DNA from: Trichomonas vaginalis G3
Lineage: Eukaryota; Parabasalia; Trichomonadida; Trichomonadidae
Assembly (NCBI RefSeq): GCF_026262505.1
Contig: NC_067205.1
Span: forward strand, 13,206,001-13,270,000
Length of the DNA: 64,000 bases
Direction: 5' to 3'
Positions 23,001-33,100 of the stretch are shown one piece after another. The number at the start of each line of letters is the position of its first letter. Position 1 is the stretch's first letter. The position numbers and the translations under genes were made by a program. The notes beneath the pieces are model-generated. The model saw only the letters and a list, made by a program, of their open reading frames with translations, was not told where the DNA came from and did no database searches.

Positions 23001-23919
23001 TCAATATTGCACTTTGCCTGTCAAAAGTTCTTCGCATCTCTTGAGGTGTGAGGAAGTTTCTCGACAGAGGAAACTTTCATATCGAATGTTGCCTCTGTCG
23101 AGATGTATGTGACAGGCAAAGTGCAATCACCTATCAATATTGCACTTTGCCTGTCAAAAGTTCTTCGCATCTCTTGAGGTGTGAGGAAGTTTCTCGACAG
23201 AGGAAACTTTCATATCGAATGTTGCCTCTGTCGAGATGTATGTGACAGGCAAAGTGCAATCACCTATCAATATTGCACTTTGCCTGTCAAAAGTTCTTCG
23301 CATCTCTTGAGGTGTGAGGAAGTTTCTCGACAGAGGAAACTTTCATATCGAATGTTGCCTCTGTCGAGATGTATGTGACAGGCAAAGTGCAATCACCTAT
23401 CAATATTGCACTTTGCCTGTCAAAAGTTCTTCGCATCTCTTGAGGTGTGAGGAAGTTTCTCGACAGAGGAAACTTTCATATCGAATGTTGCCTCTGTCGA
23501 GATGTATGTGACAGGCAAAGTGCAATCACCTATCAATATTGCACTTTGCCTGTCAAAAGTTCTTCGCATCTCTTGAGGTGTGAGGAAGTTTCTCGACAGA
23601 GGAAACTTTCATATCGAATGTTGCCTCTGTCGAGATGTATGTGACAGGCAAAGTGCAATCACCTATCAATATTGCACTTTGCCTGTCAAAAGTTCTTCGC
23701 ATCTCTTGAGGTGTGAGGAAGTTTTCTCGACAGAGGCAACATTCGATATGAAATTCCTCTGTGAGATGTATGTGACAGGCAAAGTGCAATCCTATATATT
23801 GCACTTTGCCTGTCAAAAGTTCTTCGCATCTCTTGAGGTGTGAGGAAGTTTCTCGACAGAGGAAACTTTCATATCGAATGTTGCCTCTGTCGAGATGTAT
23901 GTGACAGGCAAAGTGCAAT
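17077..23919 (+). repeat. Satellite array: about 51 tandem copies of a 133-bp, multi-hairpin unit
   Basis: Each unit has a 17-bp-arm hairpin (arm GACAGGCAAAGTGCAAT), a linker with a weak inverted repeat (CTTCGCATC...AGGAAG), and a second hairpin (arm CTCGACAGAGGCAAC, loop TTTCATATCGAAT). The period is constant at 133 bp except for one 132-bp unit near 19015. Copies before about 19050 vary; from about 19058 to 23650 about 35 copies are essentially identical. In at least five early copies the second hairpin is inverted in place (near 17221, 17882, 18281, 18547 and 18680). The last unit (23730-23860) is degenerate. 133 is not a multiple of three, so the 61-80-codon ORFs that recur here are by-products. 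Confidence 0.9.
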
Positions 23920-24115
23920 CGTCTTGTTATTGCAAAAAGATTGTGCCATTGTGGGAGACATACATAGGCAATGTCTCCACGGATGGCACATTGTTACCGA
24001 CAAGAGTGCATAATACACTCTCGTCGGTCAAAAGTTCCCCAATCAACTTCTGATTGAGCAAAATTGTATCATTATCTGAGGCATGCACTAGCAATGTCTC
24101 CCAGAATGAGATATT
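23916..24115 (-). repeat. Right group of short hairpins, mirror of the left group
   Basis: Contains arms such as GGGAGACAT/ATGTCTCC and CGACAAGAGTG/CACTCTCGTCG. The stretch 23916-23980 matches the reverse complement of about 15955-16020, which supports an overall inverted-repeat layout for the element. Confidence 0.6.
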
Positions 24116-25981
24116 AAGACTGACATCAATAAAGCTTTTTATATAGTTGAAACTAGATTCATTCTTCATAGCGTTCAAATTTTTATTAGAAATAATGTAG
24201 TTAATGCTAAAATTGTAGTATTTACGTAGTGATAATCATATTCATACTGTAATTCATGTGATTATAATGCAAACCCACTAAGTAATTCTTTTGCTAAATT
24301 GAAATTGAAAATTTGATTATGCCATTTTGAGCTCGATGTATTAAATGTAAAACATTTTTCATATGAGAATGCAAAATCCAAAGACTTTTCTATTTGTTAA
24401 GTTGCTTGAATCGTGAATTTGGAATTTTTATCAAAATATGGGCAAATAAGCTCGGCGTTGTCACACATTCACTCCCCCTGAAGTTGTGCTTTAATCAGAA
24501 GTCATGCTATTTTTCCAAATTTTTTTCAAAATAGAGAAAATGATGAAAAATCTCTCATTTATTACATTCAAAATTTTAAATTTGAATTTTTTTTGGAAAA
24601 TTTGTGATTCAAATTTCAATTTCTCCAAGTAAAACTGAAAATATTAACAGATCAAATCATAGAATTAACTTATCAAATTCTGTTGTATTCATTTCTTGCG
24701 ATAATTCCGTTCAAAAGCTTTGTTTAAATCTATTTATTTTAATAATAATAAAATAGATAGATCTCCGCTATGAAAACATGATACCATGCTGATATGAAAT
24801 ATGAGTTAACATATAATTAAAAAGTTTCTACAATTAATAAGAAATTTATTACTAACTCTTTATTTTAACTATATTGAAACTTTTTATATGCATTCTGGCC
24901 AGTAAAGATCCAGAGAACCACATCTGCATCAATTTATGCTGAAGATTTCTGGATTTCATTACTCTTTTGAAAGACATCCAGATATCTTCAGCATAAATGA
25001 ATTACATACATGTTCTCTCGCTCTTTGTGAACCACCTACCACAACAAAATTACCTTAGGCAAAGTTCGGCTGAAGTCTCCCATATGATGAGAAAGAAACT
25101 TTAGAGCAGCTTGCCATATCCGACTAATTACACAATCCCTAGCCCTTTGGGGACTATGGAGCTGTAGTAAAAGTATTATAAGGCAAAGTCCTTCCGAGGC
25201 CTCTCATCAAATGCGAGACTTCGGAAGGACTTTGCCTCATTCGAGTAATTCTACATTCCTGGGACGTTAAGGACCAGGAAGCAGCAGTATAAAGTATGAG
25301 GGCAATGACGTATAACTAATATCTCAATAAACGCAGTATCCATGCAGCCTAGCTACTATACCATTGCAGCTAGGCTGCATAGATATTGCGCTTCTGGCTT
25401 GCAGAACTCTCATGGTAGACTAAGCGGAGATCTGATGCTGAAATCACTTGCTGATGTGGATGGAGCAGCACTATGATTGGCCAGACCAAAGGCTGCGTAG
25501 CATCTCAGCAAGTAGATTATCGGCGGTGACTCCAGCTATGGTCCACCATGAGATTATGACATTTTTACGATTTGACGGGAATGCTTTGACCTTTACGAGT
25601 AAAATCACATCCGACACCTTTGATGGGTCAAGAAGTAGTGGTATACAATAAGTGTTGGGATTGCAAAGATGAATCTGAATAGACGCAAAAGTAAGAGAGA
25701 CAGGCGTGAGATAACCGGTAAGAGTCAATGGAAAGTATCGAAGGTGTCTCTAGTTTGAAAGTCCAAACAGCTGCAGGGAATTAGTGTTGGGCCTTAATGC
25801 AATTGATCATCAGAAACTATTTATTACTACACTTATCATCATTACATGTTGTGCGATGTAATAACTAAGAAAGAAATAGCTCAGGAGATCAATGAAATTC
25901 TCTTTGGCTAGCTCTTCGAGACCAACTCTTTTCTTCATGTTTTGTCATTGCATGTTGTGCGGTGCAATAAATAATGAAGAT
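24116..25981. repeat. Right subterminal region with isolated long hairpins
   Basis: Non-coding. Clear hairpins are 24933-24998 (arms ATTTATGCTGAAGAT and complement), 25181-25237 (arms AGGCAAAGTCCTTCCGAGGC with a few mismatches) and 25342-25380 (perfect 13-bp arms ATGCAGCCTAGCT). The GGCAAAG start of the second recalls the first arm of the 133-bp unit. Confidence 0.6.
25843..25968 (+). repeat. Subterminal GTTGTGCGR loop motifs, right pair
   Basis: TTACAT-GTTGTGCG-ATGTAA and TTGCA-TGTTGTGCGG-TGCAA, about 102 bp apart, carry the same core as the left pair but with better-paired, different arms. Confidence 0.45.
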
Positions 25982-26493
25982 TTACTTGGCTGCTCGAGAG
26001 AGAAAACCAAATGAAAAATGGCACCTTTTTTGGCGCCTCTTTTTCTTTCAAATTTCCCCGCCAACCGAAATATCCATTCAAATCTTCCCGCAAATATTAT
26101 TGCTTTCAATTTCTGTGACACTTAAAATTCGTCCAAAATATAATATTAAGATAGGTTATCCAATGTGATAACATAATTACTCGCTTATTTGCAATTATTC
26201 CTCAAATCAATTCTATTTTAATGCAAATCATGCGGTAAACCACTAAGAAATGATAAGACATATATGCAAATACTCACTAAAATCTATGTGTATGCTCAAA
26301 ACTAGAATAATACATCAACTTAGATATTGAAGATTCAGATCAACTAATAACTTATATCATCCAAGTCTGACTCTTGCATGGCTTAAACACGGCTCGAAAC
26401 GGTACGACCAGATTCAACAGTTTTCCTCAATAACAGGTTTCACCGCACAAAACTGAATTTTGGAGGGTAGCACACTCAAAAAAAAATTATTCC
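25982..26493 (-). repeat. Right terminal inverted repeat of the 11.66-kb element
   Basis: Reverse complement of 14839-15348. The near identity of the two arms suggests recent movement or ongoing homogenisation. Confidence 0.85.
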
Positions 26494-26501
26494 TATAGTT
26501 G
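26494..26501 (+). repeat. Right 8-bp target-site duplication (TATAGTTG)
   Basis: It is identical to 14831-14838. The two copies share no further flanking identity, which fixes the duplication at 8 bp. Confidence 0.8.
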
Positions 26502-26591
26502 AATAGATTTTACTCAAATACTGGTCTCAACACATAAAATAGAATCACGAAGAAATTTGTAAACTTCATCAAAAAAAAAAGAACTCACAAA

Positions 26592-28478
26592 ATGGCATCG
26601 CAATTGGAAAATGCCTTGCTTGAAGCCATTCATTTAGACAACACACAGAAATTCAGATCTCTCACATATGGCAAGCCTGGCACACTCAAAGTTCAAGATA
26701 AATTCTTAACACAAATCACAGCATTATCAGATTCACCAGGCTGCTGTGCATTAGCAATTGCAATGGGCGCACCTGTTAACTTAGTTGGTGACGTCATGGC
26801 CCCACTTAATTGCTCATCCTATGTTGGAAGTATGGAAACTGCAGTTTTACTTATAGAAGCAGGAGCTCGCTTAAATTCTATTTACAAGGGCGAAACACCA
26901 GTTATGCTTGCTGTTAGGTACTCTACACTAGATCACGTTAACCTACTTCTTGGCTCAGGAGCAGATCCTTGTGATATTGTCTATGCAGGTGAATACGCAA
27001 CAGATCCAAAGATGCTTGACTTATTCATTAACAATGGACCATTAGATGATGCTCTTGAAGCTGCTGTTTATGCAAGAAAAATAGATAATGTTGCCTCATT
27101 AATTCAATACGGTGCCAAGCCAAGCTCCATGTCACTTCTTACTGCTTGCTGCTTCAACTTTGCAGGAATTGTTAAGATGCTCATTGAATACGGCATCAAA
27201 GCAGATGATGTCGCAATGCAGACATGTATTTACTGGAATTCCATTCAAGCCATGGAAGTTTTAATAGAAAAAGGTGTTCCAGTTATTCCATTCGATATTC
27301 ACTACGCAATTTTACATAATAAACCAGCATCTCTCAAGCGTCTTCTGGAAGAGAAGGTTGACCTTGAAGCCGAGATTGGTGGTACATACGCAATACATAC
27401 AGCTGTTCGTCATGGCCGTGTCGACTGCTTAAACATCTTATTAGAAAAAGGTGCCAAAGTTAATGGCGCAGATTCGCTCGGATGTACACCACTTCACTGG
27501 GCTGCTCTCAGACGTAAATCCCAGATCATGTCAATCCTTCTTGATCACGGCACGATTGTCAATATCGAAGATCCGAAAGTTTTCCAGCCACAAATACTCG
27601 AGCCAGACTTTGGTTGGACAGCACTCCATGTATCTGTCGAAGGCCCTGGTTTCGATACAGTTCGCATGTTACTTGATAGTTCTGCATCTCAAACAAAGAA
27701 GTGGGATGGCCGTACACCATTACATACAGCTTTGTTCTTGAACAGAGAAGATCTTATTCCACTTCTCATAACTCACGGTGCAGACTTAAATGCAACAGAT
27801 GTAACAAACCAGACGCCTGTCGAATACGCATTATCATCTGGTCGCGAAGACCTTGCTGCCCTCATCAGGAAGTGCGCGTCACCAGATTTCGCAGCAGCAA
27901 ATGCGGCGCACGGCCAATTTGCAACAAAGAACGCTACAGAAGCGGAGAACACAGAATTCTACGAAGAAAACGGCGAAAAGAAACAGAGGAAGAAGAGTCT
28001 TTCAGCAGCTATCGCAGACACAGAGAAAGAAGACGACAACGCTGACAACGTATTGCAGCAGTTGAGGTCAGGAGAAGGTGTCAATGAAGAAGGCGGAGCT
28101 GCAGAAGATGACGAGGATCTCATGAAGCAGATGGAAGAGATGAAGAAGGCACAGGAAGGACAGAAGACAGATACATTCGAGAGAGAAGAAACAGATGAAG
28201 AAAAGAAGAAGAGGAAGCAGAAGGAAGAAGACGATGAACTCGCCAAACTTGCAGCAGAACTCGGTAGTGATGATGGTGCGGATGAAGACATGGCAGCTCT
28301 CATGGCTGACTTAGAAATCGATGCTGCTCAAAATGCTGATGGAGAAGATGAGGATATGGATAAGCTTATGGCAGATCTCGCTGCTGACGTTGGAAGCGAT
28401 GATGATGAAGACCTCGATAAGTTAATGAGTCAGATGGCTGCTGAAGCTTCTGATAACGATGATAACGAGAAGAAGTAA
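26592..28478 (+). CDS. Ankyrin-repeat protein with an acidic, repeat-containing tail
   Basis: A 628-residue protein. Ankyrin repeats cover about residues 20-425 (for example GCTPLHWAALRRK and DGRTPLHTALFLN), so it is a protein-interaction scaffold. Residues 440-628 form a highly charged, probably helical tail. In the tail a motif of the type D-[LM]-[DA]-x-LM-x-[DQ]-[LM] recurs three times (DMAALMADLEID, DMDKLMADLAADV, DLDKLMSQMAAEA) between acidic DDxxDED linkers. There is no membrane span. Codons are noticeably richer in G/C at third positions than in most genes here, which in trichomonads often goes with high expression; that is an inference. The start codon lies 98 bp from the right end of the 11.66-kb element, so the promoter must be short or may have been changed by the insertion. 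The exact cellular role is unknown. Confidence 0.8.
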   Translation: MASQLENALLEAIHLDNTQKFRSLTYGKPGTLKVQDKFLTQITALSDSPGCCALAIAMGAPVNLVGDVMAPLNCSSYVGSMETAVLLIEAGARLNSIYKGETPVMLAVRYSTLDHVNLLLGSGADPCDIVYAGEYATDPKMLDLFINNGPLDDALEAAVYARKIDNVASLIQYGAKPSSMSLLTACCFNFAGIVKMLIEYGIKADDVAMQTCIYWNSIQAMEVLIEKGVPVIPFDIHYAILHNKPASLKRLLEEKVDLEAEIGGTYAIHTAVRHGRVDCLNILLEKGAKVNGADSLGCTPLHWAALRRKSQIMSILLDHGTIVNIEDPKVFQPQILEPDFGWTALHVSVEGPGFDTVRMLLDSSASQTKKWDGRTPLHTALFLNREDLIPLLITHGADLNATDVTNQTPVEYALSSGREDLAALIRKCASPDFAAANAAHGQFATKNATEAENTEFYEENGEKKQRKKSLSAAIADTEKEDDNADNVLQQLRSGEGVNEEGGAAEDDEDLMKQMEEMKKAQEGQKTDTFEREETDEEKKKRKQKEEDDELAKLAAELGSDDGADEDMAALMADLEIDAAQNADGEDEDMDKLMADLAADVGSDDDEDLDKLMSQMAAEASDNDDNEKK

Positions 28479-28888
28479 AATTATTAATAAAAAGAATTTT
28501 AAATTTTCTCGAAAATAATAAAAAATCATTTTTAAGGGTGCACCATTAACCCTTTCTGACATAATCTCAAGTTTAACTTCACTATTTCTAGCCCAATTTA
28601 TACAATTTTGTGCCAGTAACTTTAGGGGAGAGCTTCCCACTTTCTGGAAGAGTCTCAATTTTTTAAAAATGGAGACTCTCATCGGCTTTTTATGTCCCAA
28701 TATTTTGGATGAAAAGTTAAAATTCTTATGTCGGATAAAAGTAATTATTGGTGGCATTTGATGTTATATTATAACACTATGCATACCCTAGAGTATTATG
28801 GAAAAATATTGGTAAAACTTGGGTTGATTAATCAATGAATGATATTTTGAAACTATAAGTCAAAAAAAAAAATTGAAGTCAAATAAGA
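28479..28888. other. Intergenic region
   Basis: About 400 bp, A/T-rich. Nothing was identified beyond a poly-A run just before the following pseudogene. Confidence 0.5.
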
Positions 28889-29449
28889 ATGACCTTGAAA
28901 GAATTTAATGATCTCTCGCCGTATGAAACCATAAGTATTTTAGACCATAATATTGCCCGGAAAAGAAAGGATGGTAAACCTGATCGGCGCTATTCACTTA
29001 GAACTGAAAAGAGTATAAATAGAGCTGTTAATTTTCTTAATTCCATAAATAAACCATATGCTATATATGTTAGTCCAAATGTTAATCCATCTGTTAGTCC
29101 ATATGTCAAAAAAGATAAAATTACTCCAAATTGGGTCCATATTTGCATTCCTACAGAATTATTGAATACCAACGATCCATTATAAGGCATAGATCTTTCA
29201 GAGAAGAAAATATACCCAATGGAATATAATCTTAAAGAAGATATTGACAAAGCTACAATCTTAAGGAATATCTCTAAAACTATGACAAATTTATCTTAGT
29301 ATGAAGTCCCAAAGCAAGAAAATAATGAATGCGAACCAGCTATCGAGCAAACAGAAGTTTATACAAAAATAGAATGTGAAAAGTTAGATTCTGATTTTGT
29401 TTCACTTGATTTTATTGAAGAAGAGTCATCTCCAGTAGCAGATCAATAA
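28889..29449 (+). pseudogene. Hypothetical gene with two in-frame stop codons
   Basis: The first 98 codons (ending at TAA, 29183-29185) look coding: basic, then Pro/Val-rich. The same frame continues with no shift, through TAG at 29297-29299, to a final TAA at 29447-29449. The later part is acidic and has normal-looking amino-acid composition, ending VDQ-like (PVADQ). Conservation of one frame over 187 codons with two point stops suggests a recently inactivated gene. I do not recognise the family. Sequencing error would have to account for two separate substitutions, which is less likely than for an indel. Confidence 0.6.
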
Positions 29450-29968
29450 CTATTTTCATGAACTTCATATTATATGAGAATATATATCTTTATTTTTTAT
29501 TGATTTATTGATCTTTAATTATACTATCCAATGCTATATGCATTTTAATCCTTCTAATCAAGATTCAAGAAGTTTTATCACCTATCTTTTGAAATATCTG
29601 AATTTATGTGTTTTAATGATGTTTTCAGTATAGCGTGCTTATTCCATAGATAAATTAACCAATAATTCCGTATGAAATCAGGTCTGTCTAGAAAATTAAA
29701 ATAATATTTCAAAATCTTAAAATGCTACTCTATTGAATTCATATGTTTACTTTTTCTATATTTTGTTATATATGTTAGAACTAAATATTGATTAACAAAT
29801 TAAATTCGACAACTTTTTTATTGCATTTCCGGGTTTTCTTTAGTCATGATTAGCTGCCCAGCTTATTTTAAAAGATTTGATGAGGAGTTGTTCATTTATT
29901 TTGATATTGAAGATAGAAATTTTTATTAATAAACAATAATATACAAAATTAAATATAATAAATAAAAA
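29450..29968. other. Intergenic region
   Basis: A/T-rich, about 520 bp, between genes that converge. I see no feature. Confidence 0.5.
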
Positions 29969-30748
29969 TTAAAGGAGGGGAGTTCCTACAGTCCATTCAA
30001 TATCTGGCCAAGCAAATTCTGTCTCGTATAAATAGTTTGGTAATAATCTTTCTTTCCAAGTAGGTCCAAATGTTTCAAGCAGCAAATGCACACCTCTCTT
30101 CCATGTAATCGAAGCTTTTTGGTGAGTATGACTGAAAGTTTCAAAAGATTGATAAGCAAAGCTAGATCCGAAGCCAATTAGAATGCAACCTAATATAAAT
30201 CCGTATATAGATACAATCAACGTAATTACATTTATTCCTGTTGCTACAATCGACCAAGTTCCTGAAATTCCAACAAAAATTCCGAAAATTCCTGAATAAA
30301 AGAATGACAGTATGAAAGGTTTGAAGTTCCTATCGCCAACACATGAACCAATCACTCCACAATGATGGTCTTGACGTAAAACGCAAGTTTCGCACATCGA
30401 ACAGTGATATGATCTAGCTGGAACAGGAATTTGGCAGTGTGGGCATATTTTGCAAGCTTGTAAACAAAATGGTATATCTCCTTGTTTAATTTGCTTTAAA
30501 ACGCCTTTTCTTTTGAGAGAATCTTCAACACGACCTGGATCTGTAAAGCCTGCTGTAAACCATGACCATTGAAACATCAAAAATGACGCTAAATTTAAGG
30601 CCCAAAATACTGATGCGATTGTTGTATTTAAAGGGGATGTCATCACTAATGGTAAACAATAAAACTGTGCGCATCCGAAGATAACTGATGAAAATGTAAA
30701 CACGAGTGAGTTTGGAAAACACTTTGCACAAAATCGGACAACAAACAT
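29969..30748 (-). CDS. DHHC-type palmitoyltransferase
   Basis: A 259-residue membrane enzyme of the DHHC family. The Cys-rich domain runs from about CKICPHC (99-105) to the catalytic DHHC at 127-130, followed by GVIGSCVG. The conserved DPG motif lies at 70-72, just after the second membrane span. Four hydrophobic segments are visible (about 17-35, 44-66, 145-170 and 175-200), the usual topology with the active site in the cytosol. DHHC enzymes attach palmitate to cysteines of membrane-associated proteins, usually at the Golgi or plasma membrane. A C-terminal TTxE motif is not obvious, though trichomonad members are divergent. Length is at the small end for the family. The gene appears intact; no signals beyond a C/T-rich start context (CCATTTTTGG upstream of the ATG) are seen. 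Confidence 0.9.
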   Translation of the reverse strand: MFVVRFCAKCFPNSLVFTFSSVIFGCAQFYCLPLVMTSPLNTTIASVFWALNLASFLMFQWSWFTAGFTDPGRVEDSLKRKGVLKQIKQGDIPFCLQACKICPHCQIPVPARSYHCSMCETCVLRQDHHCGVIGSCVGDRNFKPFILSFFYSGIFGIFVGISGTWSIVATGINVITLIVSIYGFILGCILIGFGSSFAYQSFETFSHTHQKASITWKRGVHLLLETFGPTWKERLLPNYLYETEFAWPDIEWTVGTPLL

Positions 30749-31820
30749 TTTCCAAAAATGGGAAATTTTAATGTGAAATTACTCCTAAATGACTTATTAG
30801 CATACATCTTTAAAAGTAAAGTCATACTTTTCATATTTTTCGGAAAAGTGTCAAATAAGAAAAAATGGTTAAAAGGAGAGCTGAAGAAGTATAACATATG
30901 TAATCAGACTGTTTAGGTAAATTAAAAGGTAGAAAATTTTAATTCTTATGAATATCTCGGGCGCGTAAAGGGTTGGCGTCCTAACGCGTCCTGATGTAAA
31001 CTATTCAATTTTTGAGAAGTTTACACCATAATTGAATAGTTTATGGCGTCCTGAGAGGAGATTTCAATGGGTATGGCGTCCTAAAAAATAGAAGAAAATG
31101 ATTTTTTCTCGATTTTTCTAGAAATTGAATTTTTTAAAAAAGAAAAAAATCAAAACGTATACATTCAAGAAAGACTATAAATGAAGATTTTTCTATTTTT
31201 TTTCATTCTAAAACATCTTTTTTTGGATAATTTTTTTTTAATAAATATGTAAGAAAGATTGAAGAAAAAGTAAATTTACTTTAAGAAAATTCGTTTTACA
31301 TGATGTAAGACCCATAACAACTATAAATATTCAATTATTTAAAATAAAAAAAGAAAAACAGATTAAATGTATCTCACATCAAAATCCATTGACCTAAGGA
31401 TGTTAAGTTTCTGTTTTTAAAAGTTGATATTTTTTTTTTAATTTTAAGAAAATTAATAGCATGTTATTAGACAATAGGAGTGTAATGATATTGACTAAAC
31501 AGAAATGAGAGAATAGAGATATAATTTTGATAAGCAATATTGCGAACAAATTCTGAAGTAAAATTGCGATCAATAATTGAAAATTACGATCATGTACTGA
31601 AAAATGACGATCGAATTGAATGAATAGAATTATATCTAAGAAAAAATAAATTGTATTTAGAAGATGAACAAAGAAAGGTGTATGCTAAAAATCATTTAAC
31701 AATAAATGGAAATAAAACGAAATTGTTAAAAGAAAAAAATGAAAATTGTTAAATAATATATTATTTTTTAGTCATAAGAATAAAAATATAGTAGTTATAA
31801 AAGGAATTAGACTTCATATA
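30749..31820. repeat. Intergenic region containing a GGCGTCCTA dispersed repeat
   Basis: At about 30960-31090 the motif GGCGTCCT(A/G) occurs four times, around a segment resembling GATGTAAACTATTCAATTTTTGAGAAGTTTAC. A related block lies at 57185-57315 in the opposite orientation. Such spread-out copies suggest a dispersed repeat family of unknown nature. The remaining sequence to 31820 is A/T-rich with long T runs. Confidence 0.55.
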
Positions 31821-32357
31821 TCAATACTTTTTCTCTGTAGATGTGGAACGTTTGCTTTTCGATCTCTTTCGATGAACTTGAAAATATAAGTTATTATCGC
31901 TGAGAATCCTTTCCGAAATAGGAGCTTTACGTTTAGGAGGATTGTCGGATGAATTTTGTTTTTTATTGTTTGATTTTGTTGTTATGGAAGATTTTTTCTT
32001 ATTTTTTTCAGAATTTTGCTTGCTATTAACTGAAACTTGTTTTGACGGCCCAACAATAGCATTTGTAGTAGGAAGAATTCCCAATAACGAGCGCATTTTC
32101 GATAATTGTTTTTCAATATGATCAAGAAGGTCCAGCTTATGTTCTAGATTACTAGACATTTGATTTGTAGAAGGATGGTTTTGATTTTCTGGTTCTAAAT
32201 CTGTAGAGTCTGCAATATTTGAATTTTCGGAGCGAATTGGAGCATCTGAACCTTGATTTGTATCGGCTTGCTCAAAATTAGTTTGAATTGGAGTGGATGA
32301 ATTAAAATCTGGATGATTTAATGTTTTCTCGTAAACGAAAAAGGGGATTTGACTCCG
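31821..32357 (-). pseudogene. 5'-truncated basic, disordered protein; possible C-terminal part of the Mutator-like transposase
   Basis: Translation from the first internal ATG gives 112 residues, but the frame stays open for about 65 further codons upstream. It has no ATG there and runs straight into the hairpin array at 32343. The encoded sequence is Asn/Ser/Pro-rich, then Lys/Arg-rich with PPKRKAPISERIL and HRKRSKSKRS, which look like nuclear localisation signals. The gene therefore lost its 5' end to the hairpin array. It lies on the same strand, and in the correct order, to be the 3' end of the transposase gene at 53125-54939 on the other side of the inserted DNA. That linkage is inferred; no sequence overlap proves it. 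Confidence 0.5.
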
Positions 32358-33084
32358 TCAAATCCCCGCTCACAAAAAGTGGACTTTACATGTCAAATTT
32401 TAAATGCATGTAAGGTCCACTTTTATGAGTTTTAGGAAGGAATTGGAGGCCATGAGTTACTGACATTTCATCAGTATCTCATAGACTCCAATTCCTTCGC
32501 AAAATGGGAGAAACTTTGTCCGAATAGTTTAACATTCGGACAAAGTTTCTCCCATTTTAAGAAGGAATTGGAGGGTAAGAGATATACCATATGAATGTAT
32601 ATCTCTTACCATCCAATTCCTTCTAGAAAGTGTCCAAACTTTGGGTTAATTGCAAACTATTAACCCAAAGTTTGGACACTTTCAAGTGGAGATGGAAGGC
32701 TTTGGGGTAATATTAATACAATATACCTCAAAGCCTTCCATCTCCACTACAAATGGGAGAAACTTTGTCCGAATAGTTTAACATTCGGACAAAGTTTCTC
32801 CCATATTTCAATGTAATTGCTACCTGTGAGGTACTGATTTGAAGTCAGTGCTTCACAGGTAGCAATATTCACAAAATTTAAAAACATTTTATCAGTTCGT
32901 TAGATAACCAGAGCCTCCTAGGTACTGAACCAGAATCAGTGCCTAGGGGACTCTAGTTATCTATATAAATCTGAGAAACTTTGAGGAAATTGTTCGACAT
33001 TTCCTCAAAGTTTCTCAGTAATTTAGTGAGGAATGTTCGTTATCGTGTAAATATTTATAATATATACATGATAACAAACATTCC
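32343..33084. repeat. Tandem array of twelve different long hairpins
   Basis: Back-to-back imperfect palindromes: 32343-32367, 32375-32424, 32436-32498, 32501-32558, 32560-32624, 32626-32683, 32686-32747, 32753-32804, 32816-32866, 32902-32962, 32971-33018 and 33030-33084. Arms are 10-28 bp with small loops. Those at 32501 and 32753 are the same hairpin (perfect arms GGGAGAAACTTTGTCCGAAT). Several others have different arms built on two shared cores, AAACTTTG and TACTGA/TCAGT. A thirteenth lies at 53040-53098, beyond the Maverick. No coding sequence is present. Confidence 0.9.
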
Positions 33085-33100
33085 CCGCTAAAAGATGTAA

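Larger units (their letters stand above)
14839..26493. mobile_element. 11.66-kb non-coding TIR transposon made of hairpins
   Basis: The boundaries are set by long inverted termini (GGCATGA...AGTGTGCTACCCTCC on the left, its reverse complement with small differences on the right) and by an exact 8-bp direct repeat TATAGTTG at 14831-14838 and 26494-26501. An 8-bp duplication is what hAT-type transposases make, so a hAT-like helper is plausible but unproven. Inside are subterminal unique stretches, mirrored groups of hairpins, two reversed 133-bp units on the left and about 51 forward units on the right. In effect it is a very long imperfect inverted repeat whose right arm has been amplified. 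No transposase or other protein is encoded; all ORFs inside are by-products of hairpins. It inserted about 98 bp upstream of the ankyrin gene at 26592. Confidence 0.85.

Noticed and set aside
17061-23843. More than forty repeated ORFs of 61-80 codons on both strands
   Set aside because: They are generated by the 133-bp satellite. The unit is not a multiple of three, the frames restart in each copy, and the sequence is explained by hairpin arms.
17077-23919. CRISPR-like array
   Set aside because: Units are contiguous and have no unique spacers, no cas genes are near, and the DNA is eukaryotic.
28889-29449. Alternative genetic code or programmed readthrough
   Set aside because: The neighbouring genes end in normal TAA/TAG codons and no signal for readthrough is seen; a pseudogene is simpler.
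31821-32159. Intact 112-residue gene
   Set aside because: The frame is open for about 65 more codons upstream of the Met and runs into the hairpin array, so it is a truncated gene.
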